NCBI RefSeq assembly: GCF_902497995.1 | Contig: NZ_CABVII010000011.1 | Coordinates: 122,386 to 186,385 of the forward strand | Reading direction: 5' to 3' | Origin: Pseudomonas fluorescens | GTDB taxonomy: Bacteria > Pseudomonadota > Gammaproteobacteria > Pseudomonadales > Pseudomonadaceae | Length of the DNA: 64,000 nucleotides | Shown: one piece after another, positions 7,522-16,659 of the stretch | How the letters are laid out: each line of letters opens with the position of its first letter | Position numbering within the stretch: the first letter of the stretch is position 1 | Position numbers and translations under genes: made by a program | The notes under the pieces: model-generated | Told to the model about the DNA's origin: nothing | Seen by the model: the letters and a program-made list of their open reading frames with translations, nothing else | Databases searched by the model: none

Positions 7522-8262
7522 ATGTTCAAGCTCGATATCGGCGTTGATGACGCACCGCTGACCAAGTCGGCGATGGATTTGCAGCGCCGGCATATCCCTT
7601 TTGCGTTGGTCCTGACGGCAACCCGTTTGGCTAAACGGATCAAAAAGGGCGAACTGGCCGTGATGCGGCAGCGCCTCGATCGGCCAACCCCGACCACGAT
7701 GAACAGCCTGTTTGTGAAGGCTGCGACGACCAAGGGCAAGCCGGCTGAGGTGTACTTCAAGGATTCTTGGACGTCGGGCATTCCTGCAGATGCCTACCTG
7801 CAGCAGGCGGTCTTTGGTGGCTTGCGGCCGCATAAGCGCTTTGAGAAGTCCTTGATTGCGCGCGGCATCATGAAGTCGGGCCAGTACGCGCTGCCCTCAA
7901 AGGTGTTTCTCAACCAGTACGGCAACGTATCGCGGGGCCTGATGACCAAGGTGCTGTCGGGTCTGGGTGCGGCTGAAACCGTCGGTGGCTTCAATGCGAA
8001 CGCCACGGACAGCAAGCGCAGTATGGCCAAAGGTAACAGGCGCTACTTTGGCGGCGTGGTTGGTGATGAGTCGGGTGTGTGGGAGCGCATGAATACGAAG
8101 TGGGGGGCGGCTGTTCAGCCGGTGTTCATCTTCAGTGATGGCGCACCCAGTTATCGCACCATCTTCCCGTTCTTCAAGATCGCGGAAAACATCGTCAAGG
8201 CCCACAAGGCGCAGGAGTTCGGCGATGCGCTGGCCCATACCATGGCCACGGCTCGGCCCTGA
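7522..8262 (+). CDS. Phage structural protein of unknown role upstream of the terminase
   Basis: A 246-residue soluble protein between the holin genes and the packaging genes, preceded by GGGGGTG and an ATG at 7522. The sequence is basic and rich in Ala and Gly, without signal peptide or membrane segment. It resembles uncharacterised phage proteins usually grouped with head-tail or minor tail genes, but no catalytic or binding motif can be named. It ends just before the GC-rich space that may hold cos. Confidence 0.55.
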   Translation: MFKLDIGVDDAPLTKSAMDLQRRHIPFALVLTATRLAKRIKKGELAVMRQRLDRPTPTTMNSLFVKAATTKGKPAEVYFKDSWTSGIPADAYLQQAVFGGLRPHKRFEKSLIARGIMKSGQYALPSKVFLNQYGNVSRGLMTKVLSGLGAAETVGGFNANATDSKRSMAKGNRRYFGGVVGDESGVWERMNTKWGAAVQPVFIFSDGAPSYRTIFPFFKIAENIVKAHKAQEFGDALAHTMATARP

Positions 8263-8433
8263 TGCCGTTTCGTGAAAAAAGATCGAAAAAAGCCGCTTTT
8301 CGGGTGTTTTTCGCTTGACAGGTCGGGCAGGGGGTCGGGTCAAAGGTACTCCCGGCCCCCCACCCGCCTAGGGGGTAATTCGGGCCCCGCTCTTTCGCTA
8401 CGTATGACCCATTTGCAGAGGTTGGTTGTTGTT
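8263..8433. other. Candidate cos (packaging) region
   Basis: A gene-free 171-bp stretch directly upstream of the small terminase gene, the place of cos in lambda-type phages. It contains dense G and C runs, including AAGGTACTCCCGGCCCCCCA and CCTAGGGGGTAATTCGGGCC, and imperfect inverted repeats. The nicking site cannot be fixed from one prophage sequence. Confidence 0.4.
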
Positions 8434-8985
8434 ATGTCTTCGAAGATCACCACGATCACGCGACAGCCGTTCTGGCTGAACAAGAAGAACATGGCCGACA
8501 GTCTCGGTATTTCGGTGCAGGCCTTTGATAAATGGGGCGTCCAGCCGGTTGCAAAGATCGGTCGTGAATCGTTCTACGACGTTCGGGCGGTGGTCGATAA
8601 CCGCGTCCAGCACCAAGCCGGCAAGCAGCAACCGGGCGTCGACCTGGTCGATCCGCTCATTGGCTACAAGATCGATGTCGAGCGTCTGCGCCTGACCAAA
8701 GAGCAGGCCGACGCCCAGGCACGAAAAAACAAGGTCGGTGACAAGGAGCTGGTCCCGGTCGGATTCATGGTTTTTGCGCTGGCCAGCCTTTCTGCGCAGC
8801 TGGCCTCAACCCTCAACACCATCCACAAAAGCGTGAAGCGCAAGCATCCAGATATCAGCGTGCGCCACCTTGAGGCCGTCGAGAGCGAGATTGCCGTTAC
8901 GCGTAACGCGGCTGCTGGGTTGGCTGATCGCATTCCGGAGCTTTTGGATGAGTACATCACCTCCCTGGATCAAGAGTCTGGTTGA
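8434..8985 (+). CDS. Terminase small subunit
   Basis: A 183-residue DNA-recognition subunit of the packaging motor. The N-terminus has a winged-helix/MerR-like motif as in Nu1 (WLNKKNMADSLGISVQAFDK, then WGVQPVAK). The middle is a helical, charged segment (VERLRLTKEQADAQARKNK), and the end a helical oligomerisation region. The ATG at 8434 is used; an in-frame ATG at 8404 is possible. The gene overlaps the large subunit by 38 nt, and the gene order matches lambda Nu1-A. Confidence 0.85.
   Translation: MSSKITTITRQPFWLNKKNMADSLGISVQAFDKWGVQPVAKIGRESFYDVRAVVDNRVQHQAGKQQPGVDLVDPLIGYKIDVERLRLTKEQADAQARKNKVGDKELVPVGFMVFALASLSAQLASTLNTIHKSVKRKHPDISVRHLEAVESEIAVTRNAAAGLADRIPELLDEYITSLDQESG
8896..8907. 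repeat. Palindrome GTTACGCGTAAC, copy 1
   Basis: A perfect 12-bp palindrome inside the small terminase gene; identical copies lie at 16526 and 26172. Confidence 0.8.
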
Positions 8986-10972
8986 GGCTGTCCGGCGCGG
9001 GCTCAAGAGCCTTGAAGTAGATCCGCCCATGACCGCAGTGGAATGGGCCGACGAATATTTCTACATGTCGTCTGAGTCGTCCTATGGCGAGGGCAAGTGG
9101 ACCACCGAGTCGTTTCAGGTGGCGTTGCTGAACGCCATGGGTAACGACCTGGTGCACGAACTGAACCTGCCGAAGTCGGCGCGTATTGGCTACACCAAGA
9201 TGTTGCTGGCGAACATCGCCTACAAGATCAAGCACAAGAAACGCAGCGTGTGCATGTGGAGCCCGACGGACGACGACGCCAAAGGCATCATGAAAAAGCA
9301 CGTCGATCCGATGATCCGCGACGTGCCGGTGATCAAGGCCTTGGCGCCCTGGTACGGGAAAAAGCACAAGGACAACACCGAGGATCAAAAGACCTTCGAG
9401 AACCGCAAGGTGTTGTGGTGGCTGGGCGGTAAGGCGTCGGGCAACTACCGGGAAAAGAGCCCGGACGAAGTGGGCTACGACGAGCTGTCGAGCTTCGACG
9501 CAGACATTAACAATGAGGGCTCGCCCACCTTCCTGGGGGACAAACGCTTGGAGGGGGCGACCTTCCCGAAGTCGATTCGCGGCTCTACCCCCAAGCTTGC
9601 GGGTAGCTGTCAGATCACGCGGGCGGCCGAGGAATCGGCCTACCTGATGCGCTTTCACATCCGCTGTCCGCACTGCCGCATCGAGCAAACCCTGAAGTGG
9701 GGCGGTAAGGATGATCCGTTTGGGCTCAAGTGGTCCAAGGATGCGCTCGGCGAAGTCGACAAGGCCTGGTATCTGTGCGAGTCCGGCAATGGCTGCACCT
9801 TTGAACATTACGAGATGGTCGAGGCGTCACGCGCCGGCCGCTACATCTGCGAAAAAACCGGTGTTTGGACGCGCGACAGCATGGAGTGGTTCGGGGCGGA
9901 CGACGCGCCGATCCGCACACCGCGCCGCCTAACGTTCCATATCTGGACCATTTATTCGACCTTCACCACCTGGGTGAAAATCGCCGACGAGCGAGTCAAG
10001 GCCGGTAATGACCGGGGCAAGTTAAAAACCTTCGTCAACACGACGCTTGGCGAGCCCTGGGAAGAAGACCTCACCGAGAAAGTCGACTGGGAGCAGCTGC
10101 GCGAACGTCGCGAGGTTTACGCAGCTCAGGTGCCAGCGCGTTGCGTCGCGCTGATGGGCGGTATCGACACACAGGACGATCGCTACGAATTGCGCGTGTG
10201 GGGCTTTGGCGCCGAGGAAGAATCTTGGCTGATTTACCGCCGAATCCTGACGGGTGATCCGGCCAGCACTGAGCTGTTGCGCCAAGTCGGACTGGAGCTG
10301 CACAGGCAATTCACCCGCGCCGACGGCACGAAAATGGGCGTGATGCGTTGGTGCTGGGACTCCGGCGGTCACCATTCGGAGACTGTTAAGGCTCAGAGCC
10401 GCAAGCATGGCTTGCATTGGGTGATTCCGATTTTCGGGGCCAGCACCTACGGCAAGTCGATTGCCAGCTTCCCGCGCAAGAAAGAGAAAAAGTCAAAAAC
10501 CTATCTGACCGAGGTCGGCACCGACAACGCTAAAGAGGTCATTTACAACCGCCTCAAAGTTCAGCCGGACGGCAATCGTCCGGTGCCGGGGCTTATCCAC
10601 TTCCCGGCCGACGACTCAATCTGTGACGACGACGAGCTTAAGCAGCTGACCAGCGAAACCAAGAAATGGATCTTGGCGAAGGGGCGGCGCGTGCTGCGCT
10701 GGGACGCCAGTAAGAAGCGTAACGAAGCGCTCGACTGCTTTGTGTATGCCCTGGCGGCGCTGCGGATCAGTCAGGAGAAATTCGGTTTGGATCTGGACCA
10801 GCTCGCCATGGAAGCCCAGTTCGTGCCCGAGTCGGGCACCTGGGAAGTGCCGGCCGCGCCGGAGCCAGAAGAATCAGAACCGCCGAATGAATCGGCGCGG
10901 CCTGAGCCCCCATCAACTCAAGCCGCCGCCGCTGGCGATTGGCATAACGTGGAAAGTAACGGATGGCTATAA
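8948..10972 (+). CDS. Terminase large subunit, GpA family
   Basis: A 674-residue ATPase and endonuclease that cuts concatemers at cos and drives DNA into the prohead. The ATP-binding loop KSARIGYTK lies at residues 76-84, the same place as KSARVGYSK in lambda gpA. A Walker B-like GYDELSSFDAD follows, and the nuclease segment opens with the metal-binding Asp in GGIDTQDDRYE. A CxxC pair (CPHC) in the middle may bind zinc. The start ATG at 8948 has GGAG upstream inside the terS gene. The C-terminal 60 residues are Pro/Glu-rich and probably flexible. Confidence 0.95.
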   Translation: MSTSPPWIKSLVEAVRRGLKSLEVDPPMTAVEWADEYFYMSSESSYGEGKWTTESFQVALLNAMGNDLVHELNLPKSARIGYTKMLLANIAYKIKHKKRSVCMWSPTDDDAKGIMKKHVDPMIRDVPVIKALAPWYGKKHKDNTEDQKTFENRKVLWWLGGKASGNYREKSPDEVGYDELSSFDADINNEGSPTFLGDKRLEGATFPKSIRGSTPKLAGSCQITRAAEESAYLMRFHIRCPHCRIEQTLKWGGKDDPFGLKWSKDALGEVDKAWYLCESGNGCTFEHYEMVEASRAGRYICEKTGVWTRDSMEWFGADDAPIRTPRRLTFHIWTIYSTFTTWVKIADERVKAGNDRGKLKTFVNTTLGEPWEEDLTEKVDWEQLRERREVYAAQVPARCVALMGGIDTQDDRYELRVWGFGAEEESWLIYRRILTGDPASTELLRQVGLELHRQFTRADGTKMGVMRWCWDSGGHHSETVKAQSRKHGLHWVIPIFGASTYGKSIASFPRKKEKKSKTYLTEVGTDNAKEVIYNRLKVQPDGNRPVPGLIHFPADDSICDDDELKQLTSETKKWILAKGRRVLRWDASKKRNEALDCFVYALAALRISQEKFGLDLDQLAMEAQFVPESGTWEVPAAPEPEESEPPNESARPEPPSTQAAAAGDWHNVESNGWL

Positions 10973-11175
10973 ACGCGCAGGAGATGCTGGATAAGTATCT
11001 GGAGGCAGAGGCCGCGATTTTGCTGGGCAAAACGACCATCTTTAACGGTCGCACCCACACAATGGCGGAGCTGCCGCAAATCCAAGCAGGACGACGCGAG
11101 TGGGAGCGCCGGGTTAACGCTCAGCAGGCCGCTGCGCGGGGCAGCCCGGGTTATGCCCTGGCTGACTTTCGTTGA
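10963..11175 (+). CDS. Head-tail joining protein gpW-like
   Basis: A 70-residue protein between terminase and portal, the position and size of lambda gpW (68 residues). gpW closes the portal so that tails can attach. The sequence has an N-terminal helix (QEMLDKYLEAEAAILLGK), a beta hairpin around TTIFNGRTHTM and a second helix, in line with the gpW fold. It overlaps the terminase gene at its start and the portal gene at its stop. Confidence 0.75.
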   Translation: MAINAQEMLDKYLEAEAAILLGKTTIFNGRTHTMAELPQIQAGRREWERRVNAQQAAARGSPGYALADFR

Positions 11176-12698
11176 ACTTCCTTGATCGGTGTGTGGCGGC
11201 GGTTTCCCCCCGGGAGGGGCTGAAGCGCTTGGCCGCGCGCGACTCTATTCGGATGTATGAGGCGGCCAAGATCAGCCGCACGCACAAGGCCGAACGGCAA
11301 GCGCGCAGTGCTGACAGTTCGTTGCAGCGCGACGCCGAGTCGCTCCGTGGACAAGCCCGCAAGCTGGATGAAGATCACGACCTGGTCACCGGCATTTTTG
11401 ACCGGCTGGAAGAGCGGGTAGTGGGGGGCGCGGGTATCGCGGTGGAACCATTGCCGTTGGATCACGCGGGCAACATTCACCTGGAATTTGCCTCGCAGAT
11501 CAAGGACGCCTGGGCCGAGTGGTCGTTGCGGCCGGAAACCTCGGGCGAACTGACTCGGGCACAAATGGAGCGGCTGGTGTGCCGCACCTGGTTGCGCGAT
11601 GGCGAGGCGTTGGCCCAGCTGCTGATGGGCAAGGTGCCGAACTTTGAACATCTGCACGCGGTGCCGTTCTCCTTGGAGCTGCTGGAGCCGGACTATCTGC
11701 CGTGGAACTACAACGACGAAGCCAATGGTATTTGCCAGGGCATCACACGCGACAGCTGGCGGCGGGTCAAAGGTTACAACCTGTTGAAGCGACACCCGGG
11801 CAGCGCCTTGGGTTTCAGCCTGTCGGTGGATACCAAGTTCGTACCGGCCGACCGGATGCTGCACATCGCGTATCGCAAGCGCCTGGGCCAGAACCGGGGC
11901 CAGCCGCTGCTGCACGCCGTGCTGACGCGCTTGGCGGACATCAAGGATTACGAGGAAAGCGAGCGGGTGGCCGCTCGGATCAGTGCCGCCCTGGCGATGT
12001 TCATCAAAAAGGGCTCGACCGATGACTACGTGGTGGCCCCGACCACGGCCGGCAAGGACGGTCAGGCCACCGGCGCCCGAAGTATTCCGATTGCCCCGGG
12101 CATGGTCTTCGATGGGCTGTTGCCCGGCGAAGACGTGGGGATGATCGAAAGCAACCGGCCGAGTCAGTTCGTGGAGAGTTTCCGCAACGGTCAGTTGCGC
12201 GCGGTGGCGGCGGGCACCCGCGTCGGTTACTCAACGGCGACCCGCAGTTACACCGGCACGTATTCAGCCCAGCGTCAGGAGCTGGTCGAGTCCCAACTGG
12301 GTTACGACCTGCTGCAGCGTGAATTCATCGACTACTGGTCGCGCAAGGTTTACCGGGCGTTTATCGAAATGGGCTTGCTCAGCGGGGTGCTGAAGCCGCC
12401 GCCCAACGTGAACATGGACTCGGTTTACAGCGCGGTTTATCAGGGGCCGGTGATGCCTTGGATCAACCCGGTGCATGAGGCCAATGCCTGGGAGTTGCTG
12501 GTCAAGGCCGGTTATGCCGATGAGGCCGAAGTGGCGCGAGCGCGTGGACGTAACCCGCAGGAACTCAAGCGGTCGCGTCAGGCGGAAATCGAAAGCAACC
12601 GGGTGAAAGGGCTGGTGTTCAGCTCCGACGCCTATCACCAGTTCTACGGGAAAGTGACCCTCAATGCAGACCTTTCAAGCACGAAAAAACAAACGTAA
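11172..12698 (+). CDS. Portal protein, lambda family
   Basis: A 508-residue protein forming the dodecameric DNA channel at one head vertex and the docking site for terminase. The sequence follows the lambda gpB family: an N-terminal helical part with EDHDLVTGIFDRLEERVVGG, a central WLRDGEALAQ segment and LLEPDYLPWN. The start is TTG at 11172, overlapping the gpW stop (TTGA), as seen also for the recombinase gene. The gene overlaps the protease/capsid gene by 35 nt. Confidence 0.92.
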   Translation: MNFLDRCVAAVSPREGLKRLAARDSIRMYEAAKISRTHKAERQARSADSSLQRDAESLRGQARKLDEDHDLVTGIFDRLEERVVGGAGIAVEPLPLDHAGNIHLEFASQIKDAWAEWSLRPETSGELTRAQMERLVCRTWLRDGEALAQLLMGKVPNFEHLHAVPFSLELLEPDYLPWNYNDEANGICQGITRDSWRRVKGYNLLKRHPGSALGFSLSVDTKFVPADRMLHIAYRKRLGQNRGQPLLHAVLTRLADIKDYEESERVAARISAALAMFIKKGSTDDYVVAPTTAGKDGQATGARSIPIAPGMVFDGLLPGEDVGMIESNRPSQFVESFRNGQLRAVAAGTRVGYSTATRSYTGTYSAQRQELVESQLGYDLLQREFIDYWSRKVYRAFIEMGLLSGVLKPPPNVNMDSVYSAVYQGPVMPWINPVHEANAWELLVKAGYADEAEVARARGRNPQELKRSRQAEIESNRVKGLVFSSDAYHQFYGKVTLNADLSSTKKQT

Positions 12699-14712
12699 AG
12701 CGCCGCTGATGAAGCCGCGGGCGTCGGCTACGGCCGTGATCACGGCGGAAAACCAGCCGGTGGAAAACTGGTACTCGATGCGCGCCATGGCGCGCGGCAG
12801 TGTCGAGATTCTGCTGTATGACGAGATCGGCGGCTGGGGTATCACCGCCAAGCAATTCGCGCTGGACCTGGCGGCGTGCGGTGACGTGTCACACATCAAT
12901 CTGCGCATTCATTCGCCGGGCGGTGACGTGTTCGCCGGCATGGCGATTTACAACACGCTGAAGGCCCACCCGGCCCGCCTGGACGTCTACATCGACGGCC
13001 TGGCGGCGTCGATGGCCAGCGTGATCGCGATGGCCGGTGACACGGTGTACATGCCGACCAACGCCATGATGATGATCCACAAACCCTGGGGCGCGCAGGG
13101 CGGTGATGCGGATGAAATGCGCCGTTACGCTGATTTGCTCGACAAGGTCGAAGGCACCCTGGTGCAGGCGTATGCCAGCAAGACGGGGAAAACCCCGGAA
13201 GACATTCACGCATTGCTGAAAGCTGAAACGTGGATGGATGGTCGCGAGGCGGTGGCAGCCGGTTTCGCGGATCAGTTGATTGACCCTCTGGTGGCTGCCG
13301 CTCACCTCAATTCGAAACGCATGCAGGAGTTTGAACACATGCCGGCAGCCGCCTTTAACAGCCTGATGACACCGCGTAACCAAGTGCCAGCCCCGGCGCC
13401 GGTCAATGTCTTGACGCCGGATCAGATTCGCGCGCAAATCATCGCCGAAGACGGCGAGCGTCGTACCGGCATCACCGCCGCCTTCGGTGGCTTCGCGACG
13501 GCCCATGCCGAGCTGCTGGCGACCTGCGTCAGTGACATGACCTGTACCGTGGAAAGTGCCCGGGCGAAGTTGCTGGCCAAGCTGGGCGAGGCCACGAGCC
13601 CATCGAATGTGCCGGGCCTGCATGGCCATGTCAGCAACGGCAACCTGGTCGGTGATTCGGTGCGGGCTTCGCTGGAAGCGCGGATCGGCACGGCACAAAT
13701 TGAGGCCAGCAACGGCCTGAATCACATGAGCATGCGCGAGCTGGCCCGTGCCTCGCTGACCGAGCGAGGGATTATCGTGTCAACGCTCAACCCGATGCAG
13801 ATGGTCGGCATGGCGTTCACTCACTCGTCCAGCGACTTCGGGCAAATTCTGTTGGATATCGCCGGCAAGTCGGTGTTGCTGGGCTGGGAAGACGCGCCGG
13901 AAACCTTCCAGCTGTGGACCAAAAAAGGCCAGTTGAGCGACTTTAAAACGTCGTCACGGGTGGGTCTGGGTGAGTTCCCGAGCTTGCGTGAAGTGCGCCC
14001 GGGCGCCGAATACAAACACATCACCTTGAGCGATCGCGGTGAGCCGATCACCCTGGCGACTTACGGTGAGCTGTTCGCGATCACTCGCCAGGCGATCATC
14101 AACGACGACCTGTCGCTGCTCAGCGATGTGCCGTACAAGATGGGTCAGGCGGCCCGCGCAACCATCGGTGACCTGGTGTATGCGGTGCTGACCACGGCGC
14201 CCAAAATGCGCGATGGCAAAGCGCTGTTTCACGCCGATCGCAAGAACTTGGCCACCGGTTCGGGAGCTGAGCTGTCGATTTCCAGCCTGATCGACGGCAA
14301 GACCGCCATGGCGTCGCAGAAAACTCAGGCGGAAGGCGGCAAGGCACGTACCTTGAACATTCGACCGGCCTACGTGCTGACCCCGGTAGCCCTGGAAGAC
14401 AAGGCCAATCAGTTGATCAATTCGGCCTCGGTCCCGGGTGCGGATGTCAACTCCGGCATCATCAACCCGATCCGTGGTTTTGCCACCGTCATCGGCGAGC
14501 CGCGGCTGGATGATGCGTCGCCTACCGCGTGGTACATGGCGGCCAAGCAAGGCACCGACACGATTGAGGTCGCGTACCTGAATGGCATCGACACGCCTTA
14601 TGTCGAGCAGGAAAACGGCTTCAGCGTCGACGGTGTGCGCAGCAAGGTGCGCATCGATGCCGGTGTGGCCCCGTCCGACTATCGCGGCCTGTACAAGTCC
14701 GCCGGCCAGTAA
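12664..14712 (+). CDS. Prohead protease / major capsid protein fusion
   Basis: One 682-residue frame joins a ClpP-like head maturation protease (about 35-215) to a scaffold-like linker (about 220-360) and a major capsid protein of the Mu gpT type (about 370-682). Protease residues are visible: nucleophile Ser116 in GLAASMAS and His139 in MMIHKPW, with the substrate-binding HSPGGDV at 83-89. The capsid half contains PMQMVGMAFTHSSSDFG. Self-cleavage must release the capsid subunit. The ATG at 12664 lies inside the portal gene; an in-frame ATG at 12709 is an alternative. A terminator follows. Confidence 0.9.
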   Translation: MQTFQARKNKRKAPLMKPRASATAVITAENQPVENWYSMRAMARGSVEILLYDEIGGWGITAKQFALDLAACGDVSHINLRIHSPGGDVFAGMAIYNTLKAHPARLDVYIDGLAASMASVIAMAGDTVYMPTNAMMMIHKPWGAQGGDADEMRRYADLLDKVEGTLVQAYASKTGKTPEDIHALLKAETWMDGREAVAAGFADQLIDPLVAAAHLNSKRMQEFEHMPAAAFNSLMTPRNQVPAPAPVNVLTPDQIRAQIIAEDGERRTGITAAFGGFATAHAELLATCVSDMTCTVESARAKLLAKLGEATSPSNVPGLHGHVSNGNLVGDSVRASLEARIGTAQIEASNGLNHMSMRELARASLTERGIIVSTLNPMQMVGMAFTHSSSDFGQILLDIAGKSVLLGWEDAPETFQLWTKKGQLSDFKTSSRVGLGEFPSLREVRPGAEYKHITLSDRGEPITLATYGELFAITRQAIINDDLSLLSDVPYKMGQAARATIGDLVYAVLTTAPKMRDGKALFHADRKNLATGSGAELSISSLIDGKTAMASQKTQAEGGKARTLNIRPAYVLTPVALEDKANQLINSASVPGADVNSGIINPIRGFATVIGEPRLDDASPTAWYMAAKQGTDTIEVAYLNGIDTPYVEQENGFSVDGVRSKVRIDAGVAPSDYRGLYKSAGQ

Positions 14713-14729
14713 TTGCCCGGTGTCCCTCG

Positions 14730-14752
14730 AAACCCCGCCGCGTGCGGGGTTT
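14730..14752 (+). terminator. Terminator after the protease/capsid gene
   Basis: AAACCCCGC and GCGGGGTTT form a 9-bp stem around CGCGT, followed by TGTTGTTT. The tail is weak, so read-through into the next structural genes is likely. Confidence 0.7.
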
Positions 14753-14781
14753 GTTGTTTCTGCGTTCTGGAGAATTGAACG

Positions 14782-15096
14782 ATGGCTAAAAATTATTCGG
14801 GTGCTGGCAAATCCATTTCGATTATCTCCCCCACCGGCGGCACGACCGCCGGAGTGCCGCTGGTGATCCTGGACACGGTGATGATCCCGCTGGATACCAC
14901 GGTCAAGGATCAGCTGGTCACGGTGGTGTTGGACGGTGCTTGGCGGCTGCCGGTGACGGGCGCGCTGAAAATGGGCGCCAAGGTCAGCGTGTTGGCCGGT
15001 GTGCTGGTGGCGGCCGGTACGGCCAGTTCCGTGCCCTTCGGCAAGCTGCTGACCGATGCGGTGGGCGGTTTCGCTGAAGGGTTGTTGATTCAGTAA
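14782..15096 (+). CDS. Capsid cement / decoration protein (DUF2190-like)
   Basis: A 104-residue all-beta protein after the capsid gene, with GGAG upstream of its ATG. The opening pattern of a GKSISIISPTGGTTAGVPL strand pair followed by alternating hydrophobic strands matches the DUF2190 family, which stabilises expanded heads. Its stop overlaps the next start (TAATG). Confidence 0.7.
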   Translation: MAKNYSGAGKSISIISPTGGTTAGVPLVILDTVMIPLDTTVKDQLVTVVLDGAWRLPVTGALKMGAKVSVLAGVLVAAGTASSVPFGKLLTDAVGGFAEGLLIQ

Positions 15097-15473
15097 TGGC
15101 GCCCGCGTTCAGGGCACTGGCTGAGCGCATGGATCGCCTGCTGGTCGATCGCCTCGGTGATCAAGCGACCCTTGAGGATGGCACGATGATGCGCGGCGCG
15201 TTTGCGTCGCCTTTCCTTGGCGCGCAGATCGGCGCCAAGGCCAGCGGCTTTCGCCTTGGCGCAGCGGTCAACGCTGACCAGCTCGCGGAGCCGACGTTTC
15301 ACGTGCGGGCGGTGGATGCCATCAAGCTGCCGCGTGGGGCGTTCGTCACCGTCGACTTGGCCGTTGAACACGGTGGCGGGCGTTATAAGGTCGTCAGGCA
15401 TGAGCCGGACGGCTCGGGGATGGTTAATCTGGTATTGGGTGCAGACAATGAGCGAGACGACGATATCCAGTGA
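15096..15473 (+). CDS. Head-tail joining protein
   Basis: A 125-residue protein that starts in the stop of the cement gene (TAATG). It has an N-terminal helix (FRALAERMDRLLVDRLGD) followed by a small beta barrel, the pattern of FII-type head-tail connectors in lambda-like phages. The role is inferred mainly from position between head and tail genes. Confidence 0.6.
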   Translation: MAPAFRALAERMDRLLVDRLGDQATLEDGTMMRGAFASPFLGAQIGAKASGFRLGAAVNADQLAEPTFHVRAVDAIKLPRGAFVTVDLAVEHGGGRYKVVRHEPDGSGMVNLVLGADNERDDDIQ

Positions 15474-16005
15474 GCCCACTGCGGTGAGCGAGCTGACGGT
15501 CTTGCATGAGGCCATTGAAGTCACGTTGCGCGAGCGCATCCCGGCCTTCAGGCATGTCGAGCCCTATCCCGAGCTGAACAAGGGTATGGGCGAGCCGGCG
15601 CTGGTGTTTGCCATGACTGGCATGGCGCCTGCCCCGAACGCGGACTCTGGCACCGGCAAGACCGCCCTGAACTGTCGCTTTCAGGCGGTGATTCTGGTCG
15701 ATTCAACCCGCAACCGGGCGCCGCTTCAGGCGGCCATTCTCGCCAGTCGGGTGGCCACCGTGCTGCGCGGCCAATACTGGGACGTGGACTTTGTCGAGGA
15801 ACCTACTCACATCACGGTGCAGCCGGACGGCTCCACGCCGGAGCTGGTGCAGTTCTGCGTGTGGGTCGTGGAGTGGATGCAGGTGGTGCATTTCGGCGAG
15901 TTTGAGTGGCCATGGGCGGATGAGCCGCCGGGCACCCTGATGTTTGGCTTGATTCCTGATGCGTCGAGCAGTGCCGAGGAATATGTGGCACCGGAGGATC
16001 TGTAA
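15448..16005 (+). CDS. Tail completion / terminator-like protein
   Basis: A 185-residue protein beginning at the ATG at 15448, 26 nt inside the preceding gene. It opens with a polar segment and a helix (SELTVLHEAIEVTLRERIPA) and continues as alternating strands rich in aromatic residues near the end (WVVEWMQVVHFGEFEWPW). The place between the head-tail connector and the baseplate spike fits tail-terminator or Mu gp37-like proteins. No single family can be named with certainty. Confidence 0.55.
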   Translation: MSETTISSEPTAVSELTVLHEAIEVTLRERIPAFRHVEPYPELNKGMGEPALVFAMTGMAPAPNADSGTGKTALNCRFQAVILVDSTRNRAPLQAAILASRVATVLRGQYWDVDFVEEPTHITVQPDGSTPELVQFCVWVVEWMQVVHFGEFEWPWADEPPGTLMFGLIPDASSSAEEYVAPEDL

Positions 16006-16604
16006 TGAGTTATGCCAACGCCGAGCACGACCGCATGCTGGCTGGCCTGGTCAAAGCCTGTTATGTGGTCGCGCTCGATCTGGCGGCCAGTCCGCCGATG
16101 TGTCGGGTGTCGGATGGCGAGTGGACCAGCGCCTGGGTGCGCTGGCACAGCCAAGCGGCCGGCAAGGCGCGGCACTGGCGAGTGCCCAGCCTGGGCGAGC
16201 AGGGCACACTGATCAGTCCCAGCGGTGACGTGTCACAAGGCGCCTTTGTGCCGGGCTTGTACGGTGATGCGGGGCCGGCGCCGGATAGCCGCGATCACGT
16301 TGAGCGCTGGCTGTTCGACGATGGCGGCTCGCTGACCTACGACTGGCAAGCCAAGCAGTACAGCATCGAGCTGCCGACCGGCACCGTGAAGATCAAGGTC
16401 GGTAGTTCGGACTTGAACGTGACGGATAACGCCGTGTTGGTGAAGTCTGGGCACATCACCCTCGACGGCCCTTCGCTGCTCAAGGGGAACGTGCAAATTG
16501 AGGGGGACGTGCTGATCACGGGCGCGTTACGCGTAACGGGCGATATCAACGGCGGCGGCGCAATCATCGACACCGCCGGCAACACGGCCAACCACCAGCA
16601 CTAA
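16005..16604 (+). CDS. Baseplate assembly protein V (tail spike)
   Basis: A 199-residue protein of the P2 gpV group, the membrane-piercing spike under the tail tube. The N-terminal OB-like domain (about 20-100) is followed by a triple beta-helix needle with repeating short strands, and the protein ends NTANHQH. The terminal HxH is the iron-binding tip motif of these spikes. The start overlaps the preceding stop (TAATG). A strong terminator follows, after which the rest of the baseplate genes begin. Confidence 0.88.
   Translation: MSYANAEHDRMLAGLVKACYVVALDLAASPPMCRVSDGEWTSAWVRWHSQAAGKARHWRVPSLGEQGTLISPSGDVSQGAFVPGLYGDAGPAPDSRDHVERWLFDDGGSLTYDWQAKQYSIELPTGTVKIKVGSSDLNVTDNAVLVKSGHITLDGPSLLKGNVQIEGDVLITGALRVTGDINGGGAIIDTAGNTANHQH
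16526..16537. repeat. Palindrome GTTACGCGTAAC, copy 2
   Basis: Inside the baseplate spike gene V, in the needle-coding part. Confidence 0.8.
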
Positions 16605-16619
16605 TCGAAACGCTTATCC

Positions 16620-16643
16620 AGCCCACCGCGTGTGGGCTTTTTT
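16620..16643 (+). terminator. Terminator after gene V
   Basis: GCCCAC and GTGGGC form a stem around CGCGT, followed by seven T residues (TTTTTTT) in ggctttttttat. It lies between the spike gene and the small gene at 16660. Confidence 0.85.
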
Positions 16644-16659
16644 ATGCCTGGAGAAATAT

